NCBI GenBank assembly: GCA_030433055.1
Contig: JAUILJ010000064.1
Coordinates: 1-15,680, forward strand
DNA from: Polyangia bacterium
GTDB taxonomy: Bacteria > Myxococcota_A > Polyangia > Polyangiales > Polyangiaceae
Direction of reading: 5' to 3'
DNA length: 15,680 nucleotides
The position numbers and the translations under genes were made by a program. Position 1 is the stretch's first letter. Each line of letters opens with the position of its first letter. Below, in pieces: positions 1 to 6,992 of the stretch. The notes beneath the pieces were generated by a model. The model made no database searches, was not told the DNA's origin, and saw nothing but the letters and a program-made list of their open reading frames with translations.

Positions 1-273
1 GTGCTCAACATCGCCTTGCCTTGGTGGATCGTGCGGCTGAGCCTGCGGTTGCTCCCCAGCGCCGCCCAGGAGCGTGCCTGGAACGAAGCCAGCTTTCGCG
101 CAGCGGTGGTGGTCTTTGGCCCGCTGTCACTGCCGGTTCACTTTGCGCGTGTTGGCATCGGCCCGGAGCGCTGGCACTGGTTGATCCGGGTTCCCGTGGG
201 CCTGGGTGTCGGGATCGGTGTCATGCTGCTCCAGCTCGTCTTGGTGGGGCTGGTCGTGATGCTGTGCTCCTGA
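1..273 (+). CDS. small hydrophobic membrane protein, possibly 5'-truncated at the window edge
   Basis: I do not recognise the family. The reading frame is open from base 1, where a GTG stands, to a TGA at 271-273, giving 90 residues. The gene may begin further left, outside the window. The protein has an amphipathic, Arg-containing first half and a strongly hydrophobic last quarter (about residues 64-88, rich in Val, Leu and Gly) that looks like one transmembrane helix ending close to the C-terminus. A second, weaker hydrophobic stretch lies near residues 34-50. An inner-membrane location is inferred from this. It precedes the DUF72 gene on the same strand by 104 bp with no evident terminator between them, but nothing in the sequence links the two functionally. 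Confidence 0.5.
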   Translation: MLNIALPWWIVRLSLRLLPSAAQERAWNEASFRAAVVVFGPLSLPVHFARVGIGPERWHWLIRVPVGLGVGIGVMLLQLVLVGLVVMLCS

Positions 274-377
274 CCAGCGGAGCTGCCGGTGTCGACGCCG
301 GTGTCTGAGCGACAGCCGCAGACAAGATGCGTGCCAAGCGTTGCGGTCCGCTGGTGCTCCAGGATACCCTGCTGTCG

Positions 378-1235
378 ATGCGCGTTTTGGCAGGCACCAG
401 CGGCTTCAGCTACAAGGAGTGGCGGGGCAGCTTCTACCCGGAGGACGTGTCGGCGAGCGACATGTTGCGGGTGTACGCGGAGCGCCTGCCCGCGGTGGAG
501 ATCAACAACACCTTCTACCGCATGCCCAAATCGTCGGTGGTGGCGAGCTGGGCGGAGCAAGTGCCGGAGGACTTCCGGTTCGTGATCAAGGCGTCCCAGC
601 GCATCACCCATCGCCAGCGCTTGCGCGACGTCGATGACTCCGTCGCCTACCTGTTCAAGGTGATCGCGATCCTGGAGCAGCGCCTGGGGGCGGTGTTGTT
701 TCAGCTGCCGCCGTTCCTGAAGAAGGACGTTCCGCTGCTCGAGTCTTTCCTCGCGGTACTGCCCGGTGAGTGTCGACCGGTGATCGAGTTTCGCCACCCC
801 TCGTGGTTCTGCGATGAGGTCTACAGCGCGCTCTCTGTGGGCAAGGCCGCGTTGTGTGGCGGCGACCTAGACACTGAGACGAAGGCGCCTCCGCTCGTTG
901 CGACGACGAATTTCGGCTACCTCCGCATGCGACGGGAGGACACCTCCTACAGCGACGCTGAGCTCGACGACTGGGCCGCTCGCGTGTCGGAGCAGCGCTG
1001 GCGTGAAGCGTTCGTGTTCTTCAAGCACGAGGTGGAGGGCCCCATGTTGGCTGAAGCCTTCAACGCTCGCTTCCCTGAGTCCCCAGGCACGCGATCCAGC
1101 GCGCCTCCCCCCCTGACCGCGAAACCACCCGCGGCGGCTGGTTCGGTGCGAGCGTCCTCTGTCCACAAGGCCAAGCTGCCGGAAGCTGACGTTAGCTCGG
1201 ACGAAGCGGAACCCGGCGTCGCCGTCGAAGGCTAG
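378..1235 (+). CDS. DUF72 domain (YecE-like) protein with C-terminal extension
   Basis: This is a DUF72/YecE-family protein, a TIM-barrel-like fold of unproven biochemical role found across bacteria and archaea. Family hallmarks are the opening LAGTSGFSYKEWRGSFYP (residues 4-21), EINNTFYRMP (41-50), FVIKAS (68-73), the FQLPP motif (108-112), a VIEFRHPSW segment (135-143) and YLRMRRE (181-187). The ATG at 378 is chosen because it puts the conserved motif at the very N-terminus, as in relatives. An in-frame ATG at 327 would add 17 residues without family support. The domain is essentially finished near residue 235. A roughly 50-residue Pro/Ala/Ser-rich, probably disordered tail follows and makes the protein 285 residues, longer than usual for the family. 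No strong ribosome binding site is seen. Confidence 0.88.
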   Translation: MRVLAGTSGFSYKEWRGSFYPEDVSASDMLRVYAERLPAVEINNTFYRMPKSSVVASWAEQVPEDFRFVIKASQRITHRQRLRDVDDSVAYLFKVIAILEQRLGAVLFQLPPFLKKDVPLLESFLAVLPGECRPVIEFRHPSWFCDEVYSALSVGKAALCGGDLDTETKAPPLVATTNFGYLRMRREDTSYSDAELDDWAARVSEQRWREAFVFFKHEVEGPMLAEAFNARFPESPGTRSSAPPPLTAKPPAAAGSVRASSVHKAKLPEADVSSDEAEPGVAVEG

Positions 1236-1259
1236 GGCTCGCGCTCCCCCGGCTTTTTT
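1231..1259 (+). terminator. probable intrinsic terminator after the DUF72 gene
   Basis: An imperfect GC-rich hairpin pairs 1231-1237 (GCTAGGG) with 1247-1253 (CCCCGGC), with one A-C mismatch and one G-U pair. It is followed at once by six T residues (1254-1259). It overlaps the TAG stop codon of the DUF72 gene and lies 66 bp before glyQ. A competing fold pairs CCCCC (1246-1250) with GGGGG (1260-1264). The stem plus T-run makes intrinsic termination likely, and glyQ would then use its own promoter somewhere in 1260-1325. Confidence 0.55.
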
Positions 1260-1325
1260 GGGGGTGAGATGCGCTGGGACAAAGTCGTAGACAGCTGCCC
1301 GTTCATCAGCCAAACCGGACCTCCC

Positions 1326-2234
1326 ATGCACTTCCAGGATCTGATTCTCAACCTGCAGCGCTTCTGGGCCGATCAGGGCTGCCTCATCGTTCAGCCGTAC
1401 AACTCCGAGGTCGGCGCCGGCACCTTCAATCCCGCGACGTTCCTGCGCAGCTTGGGCCCGGAACCGTGGAACGCGGCGTACGTCGAGCCCTCTCGGCGCC
1501 CGACGGATGGCCGCTATGGTGACAACCCGAATCGCTTGCAGCAGTTTCACCAGTTCCAGGTCGTCCTCAAGCCGAGCCCACTGGACATTCAGGATCTCTA
1601 CCTGAAGTCCCTCGAAGCGATCGGCACCAAGCCCCTGGAGCACGACGTACGTTTCCTCGAGGATGACTGGGAGAGCCCTACCCTCGGCGCCTGGGGGCTG
1701 GGCTGGCAAGTCTGGCTGGACGGCCTTGAAATCAGCCAGTTCACCTACTTTCAGCAAGCCGGGGGCTTCGACTGCAAGCCCGTCAGCGGTGAGCTGACGT
1801 ACGGCCTCGAGCGCATCGCCATGTATCTCCAGGACGTGGATACTGTCTACGACCTGACCTACAACGACCAGGTCAAGTACGGCGATCTGTTCCACCGCAA
1901 CGAGTGGGAGTGGTCGACGTACAACTTCGAAGAGGCCGACGTCGAGGCTCATTTCCGCGCGTTCGATCACGCGGAGGCCGAAGTGAAGCGCCTGCTGAGC
2001 CGCAGCGAGGATCCCAAGCAGCAATTGGTGATGCCTGCCTACGACTTCGTGATCAAGGCATCGCACGCGTTCAACGTGCTCGACGCGCGTGGCGCGATCA
2101 GCGTCACCGAGCGAGTTCGCTTCATCGGCCGCGTCCGCGCGATAGCGCGCGCCGTTGCGGTCGCGTGGCTCGCTCAGCGCGAGGCCCTGGGCTTCCCCCT
2201 GCTCAAGACCACCGCGCTCAAGCAGAGCGCCTGA
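1326..2234 (+). CDS. glyQ: glycyl-tRNA synthetase alpha subunit
   Basis: This is the alpha subunit of the bacterial alpha2-beta2 glycyl-tRNA synthetase, a cytoplasmic enzyme that activates glycine with ATP and charges tRNA-Gly. The alpha chain carries the class II catalytic core, while the beta chain (glyS) carries tRNA recognition. The 302 residues are full length for the family and show its hallmarks: MHFQDLILNLQRFWADQGC at the start, the YNSEVGAGTFNPATFLR segment, EPSRRPTDGRYGDNPNR (class II motif 2 region), and GLERIAMYLQ near residue 160. The ATG at 1326 matches the conserved N-terminus; an in-frame ATG at 1269 would add 19 unsupported residues. No glyS follows. The gene runs convergently into mutS2 with a 21-bp gap, so the beta subunit must be encoded elsewhere. 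Confidence 0.96.
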   Translation: MHFQDLILNLQRFWADQGCLIVQPYNSEVGAGTFNPATFLRSLGPEPWNAAYVEPSRRPTDGRYGDNPNRLQQFHQFQVVLKPSPLDIQDLYLKSLEAIGTKPLEHDVRFLEDDWESPTLGAWGLGWQVWLDGLEISQFTYFQQAGGFDCKPVSGELTYGLERIAMYLQDVDTVYDLTYNDQVKYGDLFHRNEWEWSTYNFEEADVEAHFRAFDHAEAEVKRLLSRSEDPKQQLVMPAYDFVIKASHAFNVLDARGAISVTERVRFIGRVRAIARAVAVAWLAQREALGFPLLKTTALKQSA

Positions 2235-2255
2235 CGCGCTGGCGGTTGGTCCCGG

Positions 2256-4724
2256 TCAACGCACCCAGAACACCGTGAAGGCGTCTCCGCCTTCTTCACG
2301 CTCCGCTGCTCGTGAGCGCGAGATGGCCGCGCCGGCGCGCAAGTGCTCTCTGACCGCTTGCTTGAGCGCGCCGGTGCCGTGACCGTGGAGCACGAAGCCT
2401 GCGGGCTCGCCCCGCTGCATCAGGCTATCGGTGAAGCGATCGACTTCATCCAGTGCGTCGTCGACGCGCCAGCCTCGCAGGTCCAAGGTGATGCCGTCGT
2501 GGCGCAACAAGACCTCGTCCTTCGGTTCACTGGGCGACCTGGTGAACTTCGACTTCTTGCCCCTTGCCGTATTCCGTGCGGCAGCAACCGGGGCCTCGCG
2601 ATCGCTGACCAAGCGCACGTCCTCCAGCTTGCACAGCAGGGTGAGGCTGCCTACCCTGACTCGTAGCTTGCCTCGCACGGGCGCTTCGGCGACATCGCCG
2701 ACCTGCCCACCAGGCAGCACACGCACGCGAGTGCCCACGACGAGCTGAGCCGCGTCGGGTGCGGTACCCCCAGGCGTGCCTCGGGTGGCTTGGTCGAGGC
2801 GACCGCCGATGCCAAGCTGTCGCCCGGCATCGTCCACCTGCTTCTCCAGCTCTTTGAGCTCTCGCTGCGAGAGCTCCTGGGCGCGCAGGCGCTGGGTCAC
2901 GTGATGCAGTTCGGCGCGCGCCTGGCGCACCGCCTGGCTGAGGTCTCGCGCCTCACGCTCCAAGCGCTCTCGCTCTCGCTTGGCGGTAGCTAGCGTTTCT
3001 GCCTGGATTTTGTTGCGGGTGACCTGCGTCTCGAGCTCCAGCGCCTTGGCCGAGGAGAGCGCCTGCGCAGCTTCCTGACGCTGGCGCTCGATGGTATCCA
3101 GGAGCTCATCGCGCAGCAGGCGTTGCTCGGGGAGCAGCGCCTTGGCTCGCTCCACGACAGCTGGTGCCATGCCGAAGCGCTGAGCGACGGCGAGCGCGCT
3201 CGAAGGACCCGGGATCCCCAGGCGCAGCTCGAAGGTCGGCGCGAGCTCGGCCATGTCGAAGCCGACGGAGGCGTTCTCGAAGCGCGTATCTCGCGCAGCC
3301 AGCTCCTTCAGCGCTTCATAGTGGGTGGTGACCGCGACGGCAGCGCGCGCTTCCGCCAGGGCTTCGAGCACGGCCGTAGCCAGCGCTGCGCCTTGGTCGG
3401 GATCCGTCCCCGCCGCGAGCTCGTCCAGCAGGATCAAGGTGCCACCGGGCGCTGCTCCGTTCTGGTCGCGCTGCGCGGTTTCGAGCATCAGCGCCAGGTT
3501 TCGCACATGGCCGCTGAAGGTGCTGAGCGACAGCGCCAGCGACTGATCGTCGCCAATGTCACTGAGCACTTCATCGAAGAACCCGACCCTCGAGCCCAGC
3601 GCCGCCGGGATGGGCACGCCTGCGCGCACCATCAGCGCAGCCAGACCCAGGCACTTGAGCGCCACCGTCTTGCCGCCTGCGTTCGGCCCGGAGATGACCA
3701 GCGCGTGGCCAGCGTGAAGCCGGATGTCGTTGGCGACCACCGGCTCCTCCCCGGCGGCCAGCAATGGATGGCGCATCGACAGCACCTCGATCGATGGATC
3801 TTCTCCCGGAGGAAACACGAGGCCAGACACCTTGGCGGCCCAGCGCGCCATGGCCACCAGGCGTTCGGCCTCCAGGAGTGCCTCGTATGCGACGGCGAGC
3901 TCTGCGCCCAGACCCGAAGCGTGGGCCGAGAGGCGCGCCAAGACCCGCGCCTCTTCCCGCTCAGCATCGGCTTCGGCGATGCGCAGTTTGTTCCCCAGAT
4001 CCACCAGCTCGCGAGGCTCCACATAGAGCGTCGCGCCAGAACCGCTCGAGCCGAGCACGATGCCGTCGATGGTGCCGTGGGAGTCGGAGCGCACTGGCAA
4101 CACATAGCGGCCGTCGCGCTCGGCGTAGTAGCCACCCGCGAGCTTGTCGCCGTGCTTGTTGACCAGGCGCTGCAGGCGCGTGGTCAGCTCACGCCGGCGG
4201 TCCCTGACCAGGGCTCGGGCCCGGGAGAGCTCCGGGCTCGCGGCGTCGCTCACTGTGCCGTCTGGCTCCAGACAGCGCTCGAGTTCCAGTTCGAGGCCGC
4301 CCAGCTCGGGTGCGGAGTCCAGCGCTTCCGCTAGCTCTGCGCGCGCTGCTCGTTGGCTCTGCGCAAAGCGCCGCAACGCGCTGGCATCCCGCAACAACAT
4401 CAGCACCGTCAGGAGATCGGGCCCTGCCAGAACGCGCTGCCGCGTGATGCCGTCCAGCGCATCGAGCACGTCGGGCGTCGATACCCGTGGCAATGGCGCG
4501 TCACCTTGCTCGGCGTCGATCGCTGCCTGACTGAGGCGGGCGCGGGTCGCGGCGAGGGCCAGCGTGGGCTCCGGAGCCAGCTCGCAGAGGCGCGCCTGCG
4601 CCGCGTCGCTTGCGCACAACCTCGCGAGCTCCGCGCACAACACAGGCCACTCGAGGTCGCTCAGCGCTCGCTCGCGTAGCTCTTGAATGTTCTGCCTCCC
4701 TGCCACGGCGCCCCGATATGACAC
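2256..4724 (-). CDS. mutS2: MutS2-family ATPase/endonuclease with C-terminal Smr domain
   Basis: This is a MutS2 protein. Family members are MutS-like ATPases without the mismatch-recognition domain; they are linked to suppression of recombination and to rescue of collided ribosomes. Its 822 residues are typical in length. In order there are a helical core and clamp (about 15-330), Walker A GPNAGGKT (346-353), the STFSGH signature (401-406), Walker B ILLDELAAGTDP (431-442), and the THYEALK histidine loop (467-473). A charged coiled coil follows (about 530-640), then a KOW-like beta segment (about 660-705) and an Smr nuclease domain with LDLRG (747-751) and HGHGTG (780-785). The GTG at 4724 is the longest start and lacks a clear ribosome binding site. 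A second GTG at 4706 is possible. It sits 84 bp downstream of the 156-residue gene on the same strand. Confidence 0.95.
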   Translation of the reverse strand: MSYRGAVAGRQNIQELRERALSDLEWPVLCAELARLCASDAAQARLCELAPEPTLALAATRARLSQAAIDAEQGDAPLPRVSTPDVLDALDGITRQRVLAGPDLLTVLMLLRDASALRRFAQSQRAARAELAEALDSAPELGGLELELERCLEPDGTVSDAASPELSRARALVRDRRRELTTRLQRLVNKHGDKLAGGYYAERDGRYVLPVRSDSHGTIDGIVLGSSGSGATLYVEPRELVDLGNKLRIAEADAEREEARVLARLSAHASGLGAELAVAYEALLEAERLVAMARWAAKVSGLVFPPGEDPSIEVLSMRHPLLAAGEEPVVANDIRLHAGHALVISGPNAGGKTVALKCLGLAALMVRAGVPIPAALGSRVGFFDEVLSDIGDDQSLALSLSTFSGHVRNLALMLETAQRDQNGAAPGGTLILLDELAAGTDPDQGAALATAVLEALAEARAAVAVTTHYEALKELAARDTRFENASVGFDMAELAPTFELRLGIPGPSSALAVAQRFGMAPAVVERAKALLPEQRLLRDELLDTIERQRQEAAQALSSAKALELETQVTRNKIQAETLATAKRERERLEREARDLSQAVRQARAELHHVTQRLRAQELSQRELKELEKQVDDAGRQLGIGGRLDQATRGTPGGTAPDAAQLVVGTRVRVLPGGQVGDVAEAPVRGKLRVRVGSLTLLCKLEDVRLVSDREAPVAAARNTARGKKSKFTRSPSEPKDEVLLRHDGITLDLRGWRVDDALDEVDRFTDSLMQRGEPAGFVLHGHGTGALKQAVREHLRAGAAISRSRAAEREEGGDAFTVFWVR

Positions 4725-4808
4725 GTTTTGCGCCGGAGGCCAGTCGCTTGAACGACGACGGTCCGCTGCGCAGCCGCTGGCCGTGTGGCTTTCGCGGTGC
4801 TGCCGCTG

Positions 4809-5279
4809 TCAGGCGCTCTTCACGAGCGCGACCCGAGCGCGGCGCGTCGGCGGCGTTCGCAGGCCGATCTGAATGCGTGGGGTGGTGCGGTCGACTTCCA
4901 ACGTACGCACCCAGCGCACCAGACCGCGCTCCACCCGCCGATCGTCGGTGGTGCCGTACGTCAGGATCAGTTGTCCACGCCCCAGTTTCTCGAGGCGCGC
5001 CATGAGTCCGCGGCACAGCACGCCACGGCTGGTTTCGGCGTCGTGATCGACGCGCCCGTTGCTCACCAGCACGACGCGCTGCAAGTCCCAGCCGCCATTT
5101 TCCAAGCGGGAAATTCGATTGGCCACTTGGGTCAAGAGCTCACTCGGGTGCCCCTCGTAGTGCTGAGCGACCACGGCCATGTTGCCGTTCCTGGTGCAAC
5201 CTGGCTCGAGCCAGCTCGGCCAGCTGCCGCCGTACTCGATCACCACCAGCGTGGCCTTTCCGCGTGCTCCTACGTTCAT
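4809..5279 (-). CDS. hypothetical protein, 156 residues, possible Rossmann-like fold
   Basis: I do not recognise this protein. It begins MNVGARGKATLVVIEYGG, has predicted beta strands TLVVIEY (10-16), RVVLVSNG (68-75) and GQLILTYG (102-109), and two amphipathic helical stretches between them. This suggests a small alpha/beta sandwich of Rossmann type. There is no signal peptide or membrane segment, and the C-terminus is Arg-rich, so it is likely cytoplasmic. The ATG at 5279 is preceded by a G-rich stretch (GGGGGAA) at a suitable distance. Codon usage with strong third-position GC looks like that of its neighbours. It is codirectional with mutS2 (84-bp gap, possible cotranscription). It is divergent from the VOC gene, sharing with it the intergenic region that carries the TGTCA/TGACA array. 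A role in nucleotide, redox or stress binding would be guesswork. Confidence 0.72.
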   Translation of the reverse strand: MNVGARGKATLVVIEYGGSWPSWLEPGCTRNGNMAVVAQHYEGHPSELLTQVANRISRLENGGWDLQRVVLVSNGRVDHDAETSRGVLCRGLMARLEKLGRGQLILTYGTTDDRRVERGLVRWVRTLEVDRTTPRIQIGLRTPPTRRARVALVKSA

Positions 5280-5405
5280 CGTCGTTTCCCCCGCTTGTGG
5301 GCGGCGCGCACTCGATGGCGGTCGCTCTGCGTCTTTGCAGAGCCCTAGCTGGGCCTGCCTCAGCGGGCCAAGAAATCAACGACAGGGGCGGCCGAGCGAG
5401 CGCCG

Positions 5406-5465
5406 CTGACACACCGTTGTCAGGAGCGATCCGGCTCGTGACAGCTCCTGACAACACGCTGTCAG
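5406..5465. promoter_or_regulatory. helically phased TGTCA/TGACA operator-like array
   Basis: Five copies of the pentamer TGTCA or its complement TGACA lie in 60 bp, at 5407-5411, 5418-5422, 5439-5443, 5449-5453 and 5460-5464. Start-to-start spacings are 11, 21, 10 and 11 bp, so all fall on nearly the same face of the helix. Four of the five are extended to CTGACA or TGTCAG. Within the array, GTTGTCAGGAGC (5416-5427) and GCTCCTGACAAC (5444-5455) form a perfect 12-bp inverted repeat around a 16-bp spacer. The array sits between two divergent genes, closer to the VOC gene (69 bp before its ATG). A binding site for a multimeric regulator is inferred. The WYL regulator encoded at 5992 is a natural candidate, but this is not shown. 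Confidence 0.6.
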
Positions 5466-5518
5466 GGCGAGGTCGCTATCTCTTGGACTGCGCCAGCGCT
5501 GGGTTGGCGGCCTGTTCA

Positions 5519-5526
5519 GAAGGAGA
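5519..5526 (+). promoter_or_regulatory. strong ribosome binding site of the VOC gene
   Basis: The sequence AAGGAGAG lies 7 bases before the ATG at 5534 and is one of the clearest Shine-Dalgarno sequences in the window. It fixes the start of the VOC protein, even though the frame stays open far upstream to 5264. A small inverted repeat, CGCCA with TGGCG (5491-5509), lies just upstream in the presumed leader. Confidence 0.75.
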
Positions 5527-5533
5527 GAGTTCA

Positions 5534-5884
5534 ATGAGTCAGCATCCAGTCGTGTGGTTCGAGGTACGTGGAGACAAGACCGAGAAGCTTCAAGGCTTCT
5601 ACGGTGAGCTGTTTGGTTGGCAGCTGAATCGGGACGCCCCGACGGGCTACGGCGTGCTCTCACCCCCAGGAGGCAAGGGGATCGCTGGAGGCATTGGCGC
5701 GCGCGGCGGAGTTTTCAGCCATCGCATCACGTTCTACGTAGAAACGGAGGATCTCGAAGCGAGCCTCGACCGCGCCGTGGCCCTGGGAGGCAAGGTCGTC
5801 ACTCCGCCCACTCCCGTCGCTGGAATTCGCGTCGCACTGTTCGAGGATCCAGAGGGCAATGTCGTGGGCCTCTCGACGCCATGA
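5534..5884 (+). CDS. VOC-superfamily (glyoxalase/bleomycin-resistance fold) protein
   Basis: This small single-domain protein of 116 residues belongs to the vicinal oxygen chelate superfamily. It shows the usual opening VVWFEVRGDKTEKLQGFYGELFGW (6-29), a beta strand ITFYVETEDLEASLDRAVALGG (about 49-70), and the closing VALFEDPEGNVVGLSTP that carries the conserved Asp-Pro-Glu-Gly-Asn turn. VOC proteins act on small metabolites, usually with a divalent metal (glyoxalases, dioxygenases, antibiotic-binding proteins). The metal-binding set is not complete enough here to name a substrate. The start at 5534 is fixed by the ribosome binding site. It is preceded by the phased TGTCA array and followed by a hairpin and a WYL-type regulator on the same strand. 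This suggests a small regulated detoxification or stress unit, which is inference. Confidence 0.88.
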   Translation: MSQHPVVWFEVRGDKTEKLQGFYGELFGWQLNRDAPTGYGVLSPPGGKGIAGGIGARGGVFSHRITFYVETEDLEASLDRAVALGGKVVTPPTPVAGIRVALFEDPEGNVVGLSTP

Positions 5885-5896
5885 AACGCGAGCGCT

Positions 5897-5928
5897 CAGC
5901 GTGCGTCGGGCTCACTCGACGCACGCTG
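5897..5928 (+). terminator. strong hairpin after the VOC gene, terminator-like without T-run
   Basis: CAGCGTGCGTCG (5897-5908) and CGACGCACGCTG (5917-5928) form a perfect 12-bp, GC-rich stem with an 8-base loop. It begins 12 bases after the VOC stop codon. No run of T follows; instead there are six G. It may terminate or pause transcription, or protect the 3' end of the VOC message, while permitting partial read-through into the regulator gene 63 bp downstream. Confidence 0.5.
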
Positions 5929-5991
5929 GGGGGCCGCTCGCGTACTTCCGTGGCTCGGTAGCTTCGCCGCTTTGCAGTACAGTCCGTGTCG

Positions 5992-6681
5992 ATGCGTCGC
6001 GCCGATCGTCTGTTTCAGATCATTCAACTGCTGCGCCGCCGCAAGGTCCTCACGGCGCGGCAACTCGCCGAGGAGCTCGAGGTCTCGGAGCGGACCGTAT
6101 ATCGGGACGTCCGCGATCTCGTGTCGACCGGCACCCAGATCGATGGAGAGGCAGGGGTCGGCTACTCCCTGCGCGCTGGCTACGACTTGCCGCCGCTCAT
6201 GTTCGACGCGGATGAAATACAGGCGCTGCTCCTGGGCGCGCGCATCGTCGCGAGCTTCGGGGATCACGAGCTTGGCAAGGCCAGCCGCTCGGTGATCTCC
6301 AAGGTGGAGTCGGTGTTGCCCAAGCACCTCAAGCCTCTGCTCAAGCAGACACCGCTCTTCTCCCCCTTGCCTCTCGACAAGCGAAGCTCGGGCAACCTCA
6401 CCCTGGTGCGCCAGGCCGTCTTCGACCGCAAGAAGCTGAGGTTCGGCTACCAGAGGGGGGATGGGCAGAGCAGCGAGCGCACCGTCTGGCCGCTGGGTGC
6501 GTTCTTCTGGGGCAAGGTGTGGACGTTGCTCGCCTACTGCGAGCTGCGTGAGGACTTCCGGAATTTCCGCCTGGACAGAATGGAGAAGGCGCAGCTGCTC
6601 GAAGCGGAGTATCCCGTCGACCCGGAAAAGAGCCTGGATGCGTTCTTCGCCCGCATGGGGCAGGACATGCCTCTCGAGTGA
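5992..6681 (+). CDS. YafY-type HTH-WYL transcriptional regulator
   Basis: This is a cytoplasmic DNA-binding regulator of the YafY/DeoR-like group with a ligand-sensing WYL domain. The N-terminal winged helix-turn-helix covers about residues 1-60, with MRRADRLFQIIQLLRRRK then LTARQLAEELEVSERTVYRDV (20-40), typical of the group. The WYL domain spans about 135-205, including VWPLGAFFWGKVWTLLAYC (165-183) and the conserved DFRNFRLDRM (188-197). The name-giving Trp-Tyr-Leu reads Trp-Thr-Leu here, as is common in this branch. The 229-residue length is normal. The ATG at 5992 fits the family start; a GTG two codons earlier (5986) is possible. It follows the VOC gene and is a candidate controller of the TGTCA array. 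It ends convergently 3 bp from the smr gene. No TGTCA element was seen in front of its own start. Confidence 0.92.
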   Translation: MRRADRLFQIIQLLRRRKVLTARQLAEELEVSERTVYRDVRDLVSTGTQIDGEAGVGYSLRAGYDLPPLMFDADEIQALLLGARIVASFGDHELGKASRSVISKVESVLPKHLKPLLKQTPLFSPLPLDKRSSGNLTLVRQAVFDRKKLRFGYQRGDGQSSERTVWPLGAFFWGKVWTLLAYCELREDFRNFRLDRMEKAQLLEAEYPVDPEKSLDAFFARMGQDMPLE

Positions 6682-6684
6682 GTA

Positions 6685-6981
6685 TCAAGCCTTCGGGTCT
6701 TTGAGCCAGGCGAGGGTCGCCCCCCAGCCTCCGCGTGTCGCCGGGGCGTCGCGGTATTCCCTCACGTAGGGCGACTGCGCGAGGACTTGCTGCACTCGGG
6801 CGCGCTGAACGCCCTTGCCTCGTCCGTGAATCAGCCTTACCTCGCGGAAACCCTTTTTATAGGCTTCTTCGACGTAGTCCTCCACCACCAGAGGAATGTC
6901 TCGAGGCTGAAACGTGTGAAGGTCGAGGCTGTCCTCGATCTCCATCACGACCACGTCGTCCAGCGGGGGCTCGTCGCTCAC
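6685..6981 (-). CDS. stand-alone Smr-domain protein downstream of ku
   Basis: This 98-residue protein is almost entirely one Smr domain (small MutS-related), a fold with DNA or RNA endonuclease activity in several characterised members. Visible motifs are LDLHTF (19-24), the helix DIPLVVEDYVEEAYKKGF (28-45), VRLIHGRGKG (48-57) and the terminal GGWGATLAWLKD (84-95). Acidic leader residues precede the domain. The GTG at 6981 lies 11 bp after the ku stop codon on the same strand, so translation from a ku-smr message is likely. Its own stop is 3 bp from the end of the convergent WYL gene. The position suggests a nuclease or branched-DNA function connected with end joining, which is inference. Chance adjacency is the alternative. 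Confidence 0.9.
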   Translation of the reverse strand: MSDEPPLDDVVVMEIEDSLDLHTFQPRDIPLVVEDYVEEAYKKGFREVRLIHGRGKGVQRARVQQVLAQSPYVREYRDAPATRGGWGATLAWLKDPKA

Positions 6982-6992
6982 GGGCCAGCGCC

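Noticed and set aside
285..305. Direct repeat GCCGGTGTC (285-293 and 297-305)
   Set aside because: A single 9-bp repeat in GC-rich DNA, easily due to chance, with no other signal around it.
1260..1325. T-box or other riboswitch leader for glyQ
   Set aside because: The space after the DUF72 terminator is only 66 bp, too short for a T-box, and no conserved T-box sequence was seen.
867..2066. 399-residue open frame on the minus strand
   Set aside because: It lies opposite the well-supported DUF72 and glyQ genes, and its composition is what GC-rich antisense frames give. No family resemblance was seen.
3123..4334. 403-residue open frame on the plus strand
   Set aside because: It is antisense to mutS2, whose motifs are complete in the other strand. 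Its His/Arg/Gln-rich translation has no recognisable domain.
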